Made by a program: the position numbers and the translations under genes
Assembly (NCBI GenBank): GCA_001000065.1
Contig: LCGZ01000001.1
Location: 339,499-403,498, forward strand
Length of the DNA: 64,000 bases
Reading direction: 5' to 3'
DNA from: a candidate division TM6 bacterium GW2011_GWF2_43_87
GTDB lineage: Bacteria; Babelota; Babeliae; Babelales; Babelaceae
Shown here: one piece after another, positions 29,472-37,919 of the stretch
Layout: the number at the start of each line of letters is the position of its first letter
Position numbering within the stretch: position 1 is the stretch's first letter
Notes under the pieces: model-generated
What the model was told of the DNA's origin: nothing
Database searches by the model: none
The model's input: the letters and a program-made list of their open reading frames with translations, nothing else

Positions 29472-30398
29472 ATGTACGCACGTCTAATCTGTTCATTGGC
29501 CATTTTGATGACCGTTCCCTATATTACCAGCAGTTCCGCTTGTACCTATTCACAACCACAAACTGCAGATGAGCATTTTTTGAAACTCGACTATAAAGCT
29601 GTTTACAATGAATGGATTAAAAAGTCAGGTAATCCCATAAATCTGGAACCCCTTACAAAAATCACTACAGAAACCCAGGTCAACAAAAGGACCTTTTCTC
29701 AGTTTTCTAGCAAAGCAGGCTCCAGCATAAAATTTAGAAAAATCACGTTTATAGATGAAACAATATGTTACCCAAGTCCCTCAAAAGGCATACAAAAAAC
29801 CGCACAAATAAATAAGATCCCTTCGAAACAGAGCACCCTCCCTGTTCAAGCAACCACATTAACAACACCCACGACTTCCGCCATTCAAGATTGCATCAGC
29901 CAACCTGCAACAAACCCAAACAAATTAAGCAACCTCACGCAACTTCTCAATGGATACACACCACAAGTAGCCATCAATAAGTTAATAAAGAGTAAAAACA
30001 ATAACCCACCTCTATTTACCCAGCTTATCGCACAAAACTCTGACGAATTTATTGAAAGCGTTATAAATCACCTATACAGTCGCAGCCAAACATTAAAAAC
30101 CCAAGCCCGAAATCTATACTGCAGTAAATTGCTCGCTATGGTCAAAAATTGCACACTATACACCCTTGAGGCAAAAAAGGACGCCACAACCCTAATGCTC
30201 AATAAAATGGCGCAAAAACTCGTAGATTTAAACAAAGAAAAACTCGAGCCCAAATATAAGCAAGAGTTCAACAAAATAACTGGGTTTATAACAACAGTAA
30301 ACAAGCAATTAAAAATCAACCCAACGCCCTCAGGCAACAAAAAAAAGGTCGTTTGGACACTAAAAGGAGCTCCGTCGCAGCCAAACCTCAAAAAATAA
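29472..30398 (+). CDS. Secreted protein, KRTFSQFS family, copy B
   Basis: The start at 29472 aligns with the paralogue at 26888 (MYARLICSLAILMTVPYI against MFARLIYSLALLATVPLI) and has AAGGAT at the same distance; an ATG nine bases earlier is less likely. The 308-residue product has a signal peptide, a shorter low-complexity region, VNKRTFSQFSSKAGSSIKF, a helical domain (LTQLLNGYTPQVAINKLIK) and an extra 60-residue basic tail. The two genes are a recent duplication. The function is unknown. Confidence 0.8.
   Translation: MYARLICSLAILMTVPYITSSSACTYSQPQTADEHFLKLDYKAVYNEWIKKSGNPINLEPLTKITTETQVNKRTFSQFSSKAGSSIKFRKITFIDETICYPSPSKGIQKTAQINKIPSKQSTLPVQATTLTTPTTSAIQDCISQPATNPNKLSNLTQLLNGYTPQVAINKLIKSKNNNPPLFTQLIAQNSDEFIESVINHLYSRSQTLKTQARNLYCSKLLAMVKNCTLYTLEAKKDATTLMLNKMAQKLVDLNKEKLEPKYKQEFNKITGFITTVNKQLKINPTPSGNKKKVVWTLKGAPSQPNLKK
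29681..29746 (+). repeat. 66-bp perfect repeat inside the KRTFSQFS genes, copy 2
   Basis: This is identical to 27283-27348. A second, slightly diverged shared block follows about 120 bases downstream in both genes (starting TTAACAACACCCACGACTTC). Confidence 0.9.
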
Positions 30399-30429
30399 GT
30401 GCTACAAACGATTACTCTAAGTAATTTCA

Positions 30430-30468
30430 TGCGGCCACATAGCTTTAAACCATGTGGCCGCAGTTTTT
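30430..30468 (+). terminator. Intrinsic terminator
   Basis: A perfect 11-base stem TGCGGCCACAT (30430-30440) and ATGTGGCCGCA (30452-30462) is followed by GTTTTT. It lies 32 bases after the stop of the KRTFSQFS copy B gene. Confidence 0.88.
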
Positions 30469-30494
30469 ATTCTTTTATGACAATAGAATCCATC
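30466..30494 (-). pseudogene. Shard of the small secreted gene seen at 27872
   Basis: Read on the minus strand this gives MDSIVIKE and a stop, nearly the same as the C-terminus NDSVIIKE of the 89-residue gene at 27872-28141. It lies at the matching position after the second KRTFSQFS gene. Only these last few codons survive, so it is a deletion relic of the duplicated unit. Confidence 0.55.
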
Positions 30495-30563
30495 AGCCCT
30501 ATCCGAAATTTTACTTTTAAAAATCCAAACCCTAGTACTCCGCTTCATTTTTTTTATATGCTA

Positions 30564-30605
30564 TTCTTACAAATCAAGGATTCAATTCTTAATCTGCAAA
30601 GAACC
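30564..30605 (+). repeat. Duplicated upstream segment before the DUF4143 ATPase
   Basis: This is about 80 percent identical by eye to 28294-28334 in front of alkD. It immediately precedes the ribosome site of the gene at 30617. Confidence 0.7.
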
Positions 30606-30616
30606 GTGAGGATATT

Positions 30617-31822
30617 ATGTTAATTAGACGAAGATTAGAAGAAAAACTTATTGAAGCAGCACAAGAATTCCCTGTCATAGCACTTGTCGGACCACGCCAG
30701 TCAGGAAAAACAACATTAGCCCAGGTCTCCTTTCCCGATCATCGATATGTTTCACTTGAAGATTATGACATTTTATCCCTTGCGCTTTCTGATCCAAGAA
30801 AATTCTTAACGGAATATCCGTCGGCATCCGGTATCATTTTGGATGAAATACAACATGCGCCCATTCTCCTCTCCTATATGCAAACGATAGTTGATAAAAC
30901 CAAAAAAAACGGCTTCTTTATAGTAACGGGCTCACAAAATTTTCTTGTTGATGAAGCCATCACCCAAACATTGGCAGGCCGAATGGCCGTATTAACCTTA
31001 CTTCCACTTTCCATTAGTGAGCTTAGTGATGCACATCTATTACCAGAAAGAATTGAGACTTTGATCCACAAAGGGTTCTACCCAAAAGCGCATGCCGCCG
31101 ATGTTTCTGTGGAGCGTTTATACTCAAATTATATCCGTTTATATGTGGAACGAGATGTTCGTCAGATAAAAAATATTGCAGATTTAGGAACATTTCAAAA
31201 ATTTATGCGCTTATGCGCAGGCCGCATAGGGCAAGTAGTTAATTTAACATCCCTAGGCAATGATTGTGGAATTAATCAAAGTACCGTAAAGGCGTGGTTA
31301 TCCCTACTTGAAGCAAGCTATATCATTTTTTCACTCTACCCGTACTATAAAAATTTTGGAAAACGACTTATCAAAGCCCCCAAACTTTACTTTATTGACA
31401 CAGGCCTAGCCTGCTCTCTATTGAAAATACGCTCTACAGATGAGGTTTCTGACCACTATTTACGAGGCGGATTAGTTGAATCTCTCATCATAGCCGATCT
31501 TCTTAAACAGCAGCATAACAATGAAGAACAACCGAGCCTCTATTTCTGGCGTGACAGTACCGGCAATGAGATTGATTGTATCATCGATGAATCCCGTTAC
31601 CCCGTTCCTATCGAAATCAAGGCAGGAAAAACTATTGTTTCCGACTTTTTCAAGAACATGGATTACTGGGGTAAAACAACCGAGAATACCCACACCCCCC
31701 GCTACCTAGTATATGGCGGAGACGAAGATCAAAGTTGGCCTCAAGCAGAGGTAGTAGCCTGGAAATCGGCGGGGGACCTTATCAAAAAAGTACGTTCTAC
31801 CGCGATAAAAAAGAATAAATAA
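30617..31822 (+). CDS. AAA-type ATPase with DUF4143 (AAA_14) domain
   Basis: This 401-residue protein has Walker A VGPRQSGKTTLA at about residue 25, Walker B GIILDEIQ, and the sensor-like VTGSQNF. The C-terminal DUF4143 part has LVESLIIADLLK and a nuclease-like pattern NEIDCII followed by IEIKAG, which resembles a PD-(D/E)xK core. The family is common in bacteria and archaea, often in many copies, with unknown role; mobile or defence functions have been suggested. GAGGA precedes the ATG. A second member starts at 63115. Confidence 0.9.
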   Translation: MLIRRRLEEKLIEAAQEFPVIALVGPRQSGKTTLAQVSFPDHRYVSLEDYDILSLALSDPRKFLTEYPSASGIILDEIQHAPILLSYMQTIVDKTKKNGFFIVTGSQNFLVDEAITQTLAGRMAVLTLLPLSISELSDAHLLPERIETLIHKGFYPKAHAADVSVERLYSNYIRLYVERDVRQIKNIADLGTFQKFMRLCAGRIGQVVNLTSLGNDCGINQSTVKAWLSLLEASYIIFSLYPYYKNFGKRLIKAPKLYFIDTGLACSLLKIRSTDEVSDHYLRGGLVESLIIADLLKQQHNNEEQPSLYFWRDSTGNEIDCIIDESRYPVPIEIKAGKTIVSDFFKNMDYWGKTTENTHTPRYLVYGGDEDQSWPQAEVVAWKSAGDLIKKVRSTAIKKNK

Positions 31823-32020
31823 TCCACCTCCTCTGATAGTGGCTTTGACAACCCCCTAGAAGAAAAAAACAGACCTATTTCTCTCTAGCCTACATGCAGA
31901 AAATTTCCAAAGATTGACAATTGTGCAAAAACCTGTAATATTAGCTATGTAAATGTTACATAAGAAAAACTAATTATATTTCTAAACAAACACTAATCCG
32001 ATAGTGTAGGAGGTACATAC

Positions 32021-32365
32021 ATGACACGTTTTAACCTAAAGCTAGTTGCTTTACCTGTTTTAGTTTTGACTGTGGTCGCAGGGCTCCAGGCAACACCTAA
32101 AGAATTTATAGAAGAAGCGGCTCAAGCCCCTGGAAGAATCATCGAATCGATGGTTGGAATTCCAGTCTCAACAACAAAGGCAACAAAGAACAAGGGACAT
32201 AGAACTGAAAGACGGGCTCCAAAATTTATCGAAGAAACGGTTAGAACCCCTTTTAAAGTCATCAAAAAAATAGCTCACATTCCTGGTAAAATCGCAAAAT
32301 CGATCAAAAATAAAACACACGGATCTAAAACTAAGGCATGTTGCGCTGTAAACGACGCAAAGTAA
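32021..32365 (+). CDS. Small secreted basic protein with an internal repeat
   Basis: This 114-residue protein has a very strong ribosome site (TAGGAGGT) and a signal peptide (LVALPVLVLTVVAGLQA). The mature part holds two related units, PKEFIEEAAQAPGRIIESMV and PKFIEETVRTPFKVIKKIAH, separated by a lysine/arginine-rich linker, and ends KACCAVNDAK. The pattern FIEE-x(3-4)-P-x3-I-x4-IP suggests tandem amphipathic helices. No family was recognised. It is a single gene followed by its own hairpin. Confidence 0.7.
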   Translation: MTRFNLKLVALPVLVLTVVAGLQATPKEFIEEAAQAPGRIIESMVGIPVSTTKATKNKGHRTERRAPKFIEETVRTPFKVIKKIAHIPGKIAKSIKNKTHGSKTKACCAVNDAK

Positions 32366-32373
32366 ACGCCACT

Positions 32374-32439
32374 CGGCCATAAAGGCCGCTGAATTATCAT
32401 TAGATAGGCAGTGAATTATTTAGATGGTTCACTGCCTAT
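32374..32439 (+). terminator. Two hairpins after the small basic gene
   Basis: CGGCC (32374-32378) pairs with GGCCG (32384-32388). Then ATAGGCAGTGAA (32404-32415) pairs perfectly with TTCACTGCCTAT (32428-32439). The T-run after the second hairpin is short, so termination may be moderate. Confidence 0.65.
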
Positions 32440-32565
32440 TACTTTATTACATGTAAAAACATGAAGCCCTATAGGCTCTCAAAACGTACAGTCCGATCTT
32501 CGTAAAGCCTCAAAAAAAACGGCCCCAGCGATGCAAAACCACAAAACAACGTATAACCTAGGCTT

Positions 32566-33987
32566 TTATTTTTTGCAAAAGCTCTTCATCTCATCAAGAT
32601 TGATTTCTCCAATACGCGGCCGCAAACTGGAAAACAACAGAACCGTCATTTGTAACAATCCCGGATGACGAGTGAAGAATAATTTAAGCGGGGTAGTTCC
32701 AAAAAATTTTGCGCATAACATCTCTTCACTCAGAGTCAATTCAAGCCCCTTAGGAACAACGCCAAGACTTTTGACAAATTTTTTACACAGTCGATACGTA
32801 TCACTCTTAGTCAACGTCTCTTCATCATTTAAAAATGCATCCACCTTATTTTTACGCACAGCCTCTTTAAACCGTGCAAAAAAATTAAAGCATTCATCCT
32901 GAAATGCGAGCATCAACTTCAAGTCAGCATCAGGCTTCCTAATCCGTTCAAGCGAAAACTTTTTGGGAAATGGTTTCATCTGAAAAAAACGCCTAAAAAA
33001 AGCCGAGCTATGTGTAAAACATTTTAACGCCCGGCGAGATACCTCAGCCCCCGATTCTATAAGTAAAGTTGCAACCTCAACCCGTTTTACTGATTTTACC
33101 GTACTATCAAGTGGCGCAACCCCAAAGATCGACTTTGTATTTACCTTAGCCCCCTGTTTTATAAGAAGCTTTACAACGTCAACAAAGTTAGAAGAAGCTG
33201 CACAATGAAGTGGGGTCCAGAGACCATTATTTTTAACATCAACAAATGCCCCTTTTTTGAGCAACATATGAACAGCCTCAATTCGATTTCCCTGCACCGC
33301 AAGATACAACGGAGTGCATCCCTCGCTATCCCACGCCTCAATGTTCGCCCCTTGTGTCAAAAGAAACTCAATCGATTCAAGCTTTCCACACAATCCAGCA
33401 AGATGAAGTGGTGTACGCAAACAATCATCACGAACATCTATGCCAGACTTCATTTTAGACCATGCCAAGGCTATAATTTTTTCATTCCCCCCCATTGCAG
33501 CATAATGGAGCAACGTACGCTTATGGTCGTCACAAGCATCCACCCTTGCCCCCTGTTCTATAAGAAATCGACAACCTTCTTCATATCCAAAAAAAGCAGC
33601 TTGAAGCAAAGGCGTTTTTCCCTCTACCCCCTTTGCCTCCATCTTCGCTTTCCTTTGCACAAGTACCTTAATTATCTCTACTTTTTCAACCCCCACCGCA
33701 CAATGAAGAGGCGACAGTTTTAACAGATTTCTTGCCTCAATAAAAGCCCCATTATCTAAAAGAAACTCCACAACCTCCTTGGTAGAATAAAGTGCCGCAA
33801 TATGCAGAGGAGTGTTGCCCCGCGAGTCTGGAAACCCCACAAAGACACCATTTTTCAAGCATTCACTTATGCCTTTTATATTCCCATCCCGTACATAATC
33901 ATGAATTAAATAGGCATTGCTAGTCTGTGCTGCACCTATCCACAAACACAAGGTCACCAGTCTTAAAACTAATTTTACACATGTCAT
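32566..33987 (-). CDS. Secreted ankyrin-repeat protein with a unique C-terminal domain
   Basis: The start at 33987 is chosen for its GAGGGAG site and signal peptide (VKLVLRLVTLCLWIGAAQTSNA); the product has 473 residues. About ten ankyrin repeats fill residues 25-345 (GNTPLHIAALYSTKEVVEFL; GKTPLLQAAFFGYEEGCRFL; GANIEAWDSEGCTPLYLAV). The last 130 residues are helical, cysteine-containing and not recognised (FKEAVRKNKVDAFLNDEE). It is probably an exported effector; the C-terminal part may hold a separate activity. Confidence 0.88.
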   Translation of the reverse strand: MTCVKLVLRLVTLCLWIGAAQTSNAYLIHDYVRDGNIKGISECLKNGVFVGFPDSRGNTPLHIAALYSTKEVVEFLLDNGAFIEARNLLKLSPLHCAVGVEKVEIIKVLVQRKAKMEAKGVEGKTPLLQAAFFGYEEGCRFLIEQGARVDACDDHKRTLLHYAAMGGNEKIIALAWSKMKSGIDVRDDCLRTPLHLAGLCGKLESIEFLLTQGANIEAWDSEGCTPLYLAVQGNRIEAVHMLLKKGAFVDVKNNGLWTPLHCAASSNFVDVVKLLIKQGAKVNTKSIFGVAPLDSTVKSVKRVEVATLLIESGAEVSRRALKCFTHSSAFFRRFFQMKPFPKKFSLERIRKPDADLKLMLAFQDECFNFFARFKEAVRKNKVDAFLNDEETLTKSDTYRLCKKFVKSLGVVPKGLELTLSEEMLCAKFFGTTPLKLFFTRHPGLLQMTVLLFSSLRPRIGEINLDEMKSFCKK

Positions 33988-34146
33988 AAAAGCTCCCTCG
34001 CCCCTGCCTTCAAACGTGATAAATATAAAATATTGACCACCAAATCGACTCAACCTATGTCTCTTTGCAATTACTGTCAAGGCGACCGTGCAATAACCTA
34101 GAAGAGGATGCCACTAAAAATCAAATGAAAAACCTGCTAGTTCATA

Positions 34147-34824
34147 CTAGTCTTCAAGCTGTTCAAAGCTTAAATCCAGAAGGTCAAATTGTTCCCACCC
34201 CAAAAGATCAAAATGCCACCATTCTGTATAAAGCGGTTCAAAGCCCTGTTTTACCATACTCTCTTCAAGCAATTTACAGTTTTTTGCAACACCCAGAGGC
34301 ATCCCAGCATAACAACGATGAGCTCTGTTGCTAAAATCATCAAAGCCTGATGGCATCTCAAGCTCTTGTCCCGTTTGCAGGTCAATAAGCGTAAGATCAA
34401 CCGCCACACCTCGACTATGCCGGGAGCCTTCAACCAAGGTGCCGTCAGCACCTCTAATAGGTTCTAGAAGATAATGGGGATTAGGACAGAATTCCCAAAA
34501 AATCTCTTGGACGGAAAAAGGACGGTAGCCATCAAAAATCTTGAGGCCTAATCCACGCCCTTGCAATTCTTGTTGCACGGCATGAAGTCGTTCTGCAACA
34601 ACTCTGCGCACAAAACATTTATTAGATGTATAGATTTTTCTGCCCGAAAGGTTATTGGTTGTTGCATAGCGAATATCCAACACAATGGTCGAATCGACCA
34701 CAGAGAGCTCAACAAAATCATAATCTCGTTGTGTAAAGAGCAGATTCGTCGATTCACCCTTACCCAAATGTTTATCTATTACCAATTTATACTCAAACTT
34801 GCACAAGACTTTATCATTTTCCAC
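34147..34824 (-). CDS. D-alanyl-D-alanine dipeptidase (VanX/DdpX-like, peptidase M15)
   Basis: This 225-residue zinc peptidase has the complete M15D pattern. SRHSRGVAVDL gives the zinc His and Asp, EWWHFD gives the catalytic Glu and third zinc ligand His, and DGYRPFSVQ carries the stabilising Arg. No signal peptide is seen, so a cytoplasmic role in recycling D-Ala-D-Ala is likely. There is no VanH or VanA neighbour, so resistance is not implied. GGTGG precedes the ATG. It implies that the organism makes, or lives on, peptidoglycan fragments. Confidence 0.92.
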   Translation of the reverse strand: MENDKVLCKFEYKLVIDKHLGKGESTNLLFTQRDYDFVELSVVDSTIVLDIRYATTNNLSGRKIYTSNKCFVRRVVAERLHAVQQELQGRGLGLKIFDGYRPFSVQEIFWEFCPNPHYLLEPIRGADGTLVEGSRHSRGVAVDLTLIDLQTGQELEMPSGFDDFSNRAHRCYAGMPLGVAKNCKLLEESMVKQGFEPLYTEWWHFDLLGWEQFDLLDLSFEQLED

Positions 34825-35031
34825 CGCACCAAGACGAGCAATGATTCACACAGCCATCACGAAAACTACACACCATAAAATTTCATATGCAACAGCCCTC
34901 AATATAATGAACAATACAGCGCCAGAGACGTTCTGATTACAAAAAATGTGCTATGGAAAAATCTTTTAGTACCAAAAAACGAGTACGAGACATACGTTTC
35001 AAAAATTAGAGTTTGTAACAAAACACACTTT

Positions 35032-35685
35032 TTAACCCGCAAGCGGCTCTAATTCAGACACAAATCGGCCACGTAGATACTGTTGGTAATTTGTTTTTTT
35101 CATCTGCAAAGTATCATACCCAACCTTTGAGGGCTTAATTTTTAATCCCGCCAATGTGCATTGCATTTCCTGCTTAATTGCTTCGATGCCTTCGGTTGAT
35201 TGTGCCATTAGTTCAATTTCGAGAAACATACCCAACCCTGCTACTTCATCAACAGCTAGTGTAAAGTTTTCACACCGATAAGAAGTCCGTATTTTATCAA
35301 CAGTATACAAACCAACAAGGTTATTTGCTTCTTTTAAAGTCTCAAGATCTGCATTATAAATAGGCGTAAGAGCAAGACTCAAAAGCAAATCATTTAATCT
35401 CGTCAAATCACAAGCCTGCAAAGGCAAAGAAAAACAATGCTCTTCACAAAAATCTTGTCGGGGAAGCTTTGGATCTTCAAGACAAGCACGATTAAATTTG
35501 ATTTCAAATTTTTTGTTGTTACGCACTCTAAAATAGAGTCCCCTCTGGTAAAAAGAAGCATTAGGCGTGTCCAAGTAGATATCAACATCATTTTTTTTAT
35601 GCAATAATTCAAGAGGAGCTACAAACAATTTAAGACTCTCTGCATCAAGAACCTCATATCGCAATTCTATTTCAATAATATTCAC
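35032..35685 (-). CDS. CYTH-domain protein (triphosphate tunnel metalloenzyme)
   Basis: A GTG start at 35685 preceded by GAGAGG gives 217 residues beginning VNIIEIELRYEV, where the ExExR(K) signature of the CYTH fold sits as in homologues. Further strands carry YLDTPNASFYQRGLYFRVR, FEIKFNRA and MFLEIELMAQ. CYTH enzymes act on triphosphates (class IV adenylate cyclase, thiamine triphosphatase, tripolyphosphatase), and the substrate cannot be told apart here. The longer ATG frame from 35769 adds unrelated residues. Confidence 0.85.
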   Translation of the reverse strand: MNIIEIELRYEVLDAESLKLFVAPLELLHKKNDVDIYLDTPNASFYQRGLYFRVRNNKKFEIKFNRACLEDPKLPRQDFCEEHCFSLPLQACDLTRLNDLLLSLALTPIYNADLETLKEANNLVGLYTVDKIRTSYRCENFTLAVDEVAGLGMFLEIELMAQSTEGIEAIKQEMQCTLAGLKIKPSKVGYDTLQMKKTNYQQYLRGRFVSELEPLAG

Positions 35686-35876
35686 TGCATACCTCTCACT
35701 TAGAATAGATTTCTTAACCAAACTATTAAAATATACCAGAATTTCCAAAGTTACCAAAGGCAGATTCAATTTTGCGTTGACAGCTAAAATACTATTTACT
35801 CAGTACGTTTACTGCAGATAGGGTGACAGAAGCGCTCGAGCTGACTTAAGAAAAATTGAACGACTTTTTTTCGCAC

Positions 35877-35922
35877 TTTACTTATATCTAATCATTAGGT
35901 ATAATATCTAATGATTAGATAT
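35877..35922 (+). promoter_or_regulatory. PadR promoter with palindromic operator over the -10 box
   Basis: TTTACT (35877-35882), 17 bases, then TATAAT (35900-35905) form a good promoter. The -10 sits in the 9-base spacer of a perfect 15-base inverted repeat, ATATCTAATCATTAG at 35884-35898 and its complement at 35908-35922. A repressor bound here would block RNA polymerase, so PadR most likely represses its own operon. Confidence 0.85.
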
Positions 35923-35942
35923 TTTTAAATTATGAGTTTATC

Positions 35943-36488
35943 GTGAAAAAAATTAATAAGACCAGATTTGCCGTTCTCGGGATGCTCTTTAATAAACCGC
36001 AGACAGGCTATGAGATCTTACAGATGATGCAGCAGTCAACCGCCAATTTTTGGCAGGAGTCAGATGCGTCTATCTATCCGATGCTCAAAAAGCTCGAAAA
36101 AGAGGGTAAAGTGACATCCTGTAGTGCGTCGACCGGAAGGCGTGAACGCACTATATTTACCATAACGCCAATGGGGAAAAAAGAATTTTTAGCCTGGATG
36201 GCGCTGCCACCCGAAGAGCAGAATTATCGTAGCGAGCTACTCTTAAAATTATTTTTTGGAAGTTATATATCACCCAAAAAAATGGTTAAACAGCTTGAGT
36301 TGCGACTACAGGCTGTACATACAGAGCGAGAGCACTATCGTGATGTCGAAAACACTATTTTAGCCCCGCTGTCTAACAAAGACCCTTATAAACTATTCGG
36401 CATGCTAACCCTCAAGTATGGCATCTGGCATGCCAAAGCAGAGCTAGAATGGCTTACCGAATGTATTAAAATTTTAGAAAAGAAATAG
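35943..36488 (+). CDS. PadR-family transcriptional regulator
   Basis: This 181-residue protein starts with GTG. Residues 8-85 form the winged helix typical of PadR (FAVLGMLFNKPQTGYEILQ; SDASIYPMLKKLEKEGKV; RTIFTITPMGKKEFLAW). The rest (Vir_C-like PadR C-terminus, residues 90-178) is the helical dimerisation part. PadR proteins sense small molecules and repress transporters or their own genes. The next gene, a membrane protein, starts 7 bases downstream, so it is the probable regulated target together with padR itself. Confidence 0.93.
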   Translation: MKKINKTRFAVLGMLFNKPQTGYEILQMMQQSTANFWQESDASIYPMLKKLEKEGKVTSCSASTGRRERTIFTITPMGKKEFLAWMALPPEEQNYRSELLLKLFFGSYISPKKMVKQLELRLQAVHTEREHYRDVENTILAPLSNKDPYKLFGMLTLKYGIWHAKAELEWLTECIKILEKK

Positions 36489-36495
36489 GAACTCT

Positions 36496-37281
36496 ATGAA
36501 CAGCACCTTAAATAACATATCAACTCTTAACCGTAAAATAGCCCATAAATTTTATTTATTCAGCATCGGTTTTTATGTCGCCATAGCAGGCTTTTTTGGA
36601 TCCATGTATCTGCTCAAGGAGCTCCCTCAGCTCCTAGCCGTTTTTATCGGATATTTTATAATTGTTTTAGCCAGAACTTTTTATGATCAATTAATACTCT
36701 ACGAGGTAAAATCCACACAACTAAGCCTAAAAAACAATGCTGTTTTTTCCGCCGCTAGCGCCTGCGTTTTTGTAATCCTTTACCATTTTCTAAAAGCACC
36801 TCTAGGAAATTGGGTTACACCTGTTACCATTATCATTGCTATGAAAGTAATGGCAGAGATCAAAAAAATAATATGGCCAAACCGCTCAACCACTACCTCA
36901 GAAGTTTTGACTCTCTACACCCAAAAGTTTCAACGTTACATGCAGAGTTTATACGGGCTATTACTTATTATCGCACTATTTACCAGCCAACTCACAACGT
37001 TATATGGAATGAAATCCTTTTATTTCGCCTTTGCAGCAAGCATTTTTCTAGGGCTGTTATTTGAACAGATCTTCTGCTATATAACCATCTATAACATTAA
37101 ACTGACCACAAAAGGAGTGTTAAAACTCATTGCCCTTGCTCTCCTTTTCGCAATTTTATGTTCTGGATTAGTTTTTATACTTATGCAAATAATGGGAATG
37201 TCTGGGAAAACAGCGACTATTATCGGGATAATTACGTTAAAACTAATACAACCATTAGTAAGCTATGGAACTGGGGAATAA
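36496..37281 (+). CDS. Integral membrane protein in the PadR operon
   Basis: This 261-residue protein has about six or seven membrane segments (FYLFSIGFYVAIAGFFGSMY, LLAVFIGYFIIVLA, VFSAASACVFVILYHFL, YGLLLIIALFTSQL, SIFLGLLFEQIFCYI, LIALALLFAILCSGLVFIL). No transporter family motif was recognised. Its place directly after padR, with AGGAA before the ATG, suggests a membrane function whose level is set by the PadR ligand. It ends one base before the peptidase remnant on the other strand. Confidence 0.75.
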   Translation: MNSTLNNISTLNRKIAHKFYLFSIGFYVAIAGFFGSMYLLKELPQLLAVFIGYFIIVLARTFYDQLILYEVKSTQLSLKNNAVFSAASACVFVILYHFLKAPLGNWVTPVTIIIAMKVMAEIKKIIWPNRSTTTSEVLTLYTQKFQRYMQSLYGLLLIIALFTSQLTTLYGMKSFYFAFAASIFLGLLFEQIFCYITIYNIKLTTKGVLKLIALALLFAILCSGLVFILMQIMGMSGKTATIIGIITLKLIQPLVSYGTGE

Positions 37282-37282
37282 T

Positions 37283-37503
37283 TTACTCAATCCGTTCTGC
37301 AGATTTATGGGCCCTTTTGAGCAATGTATCAATGCCCTGTTTACGCCATAACGTCATCATTTTTAACGTATTGCCACCACTGACATAAATAATAAAAGAA
37401 TGTGAGGAATTTTCTTGCCCGATAGGCAGATTATTGCTTCATCTATAGCGCGAGTTCCTTGTAGAGCTACCTCACCTCCACCAATCGCAACTATTTTCCC
37501 CAT
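37283..37503 (-). pseudogene. Peptidase S51 (dipeptidase E / cyanophycinase-like) remnant
   Basis: From ATG 37503 the frame reads MGKIVAIGGGEVALQGTRAI and DEAIICLSGKKIPHILL, a typical S51 N-terminus. It then shifts to another frame reading IYVSGGNTLKMMTLWRKQ and GIDTLLKRAHKSAERIE to the stop at 37283, which matches the family's GGNT block. The segment between them and the catalytic Ser and His regions are gone. It is a decayed gene with an internal deletion and frameshift. Confidence 0.85.
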
Positions 37504-37514
37504 GACTGTTCCTT

Positions 37515-37919
37515 TCAAAAAACACCCTGCTGACCAAGATCTTCTGAGATTTTAGTTTTACGATTAACAAAAATTAAAATACGCTGCGCATGATCGACTG
37601 CTTCTACGGCTTCTTTTTCATCAGGAATATCGTATTCAGATAGATATCTAAATTTTGTTGAAAATGGATTTAGGTATTCTGCGCTATTCAGCAACTTATC
37701 AAATGATTGGTCTTTATCACAACAAATGGTTAGTAATCCAACTAAGTCATGTGTTTTCACAAGAGGAAGTTTGTAAAAAGTCATAAATCCCTTGAGAGCT
37801 TTTTCTGCAGATTGTTGACAATAAAATGTTGCTGCTGCGTAAAATTCTCCCTTTAAAAGGTGCCTTGCGGAAAGAAGATCAGTTTTTGCAATTACCAACC
37901 AACGTTCAACTCCGTACAT
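37515..37919 (-). CDS. HEPN-domain protein of a HEPN/MNT module
   Basis: Starting at 37919 (AAGGTG before the ATG) the protein has 134 residues in an all-helical HEPN fold: VERWLVIAKTDLLSARHLL, YCQQSAEKALKGFM, KTHDLVGLL and YDIPDEKEAVEAVDHAQRIL. HEPN proteins are often RNases; this subtype with AEKALKG is usually paired with a nucleotidyltransferase that may keep it silent by AMP transfer. It overlaps the MNT gene by 14 bases, so the pair is co-translated. The classic RxxxxxH active site is not obvious. Confidence 0.9.
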   Translation of the reverse strand: MYGVERWLVIAKTDLLSARHLLKGEFYAAATFYCQQSAEKALKGFMTFYKLPLVKTHDLVGLLTICCDKDQSFDKLLNSAEYLNPFSTKFRYLSEYDIPDEKEAVEAVDHAQRILIFVNRKTKISEDLGQQGVF

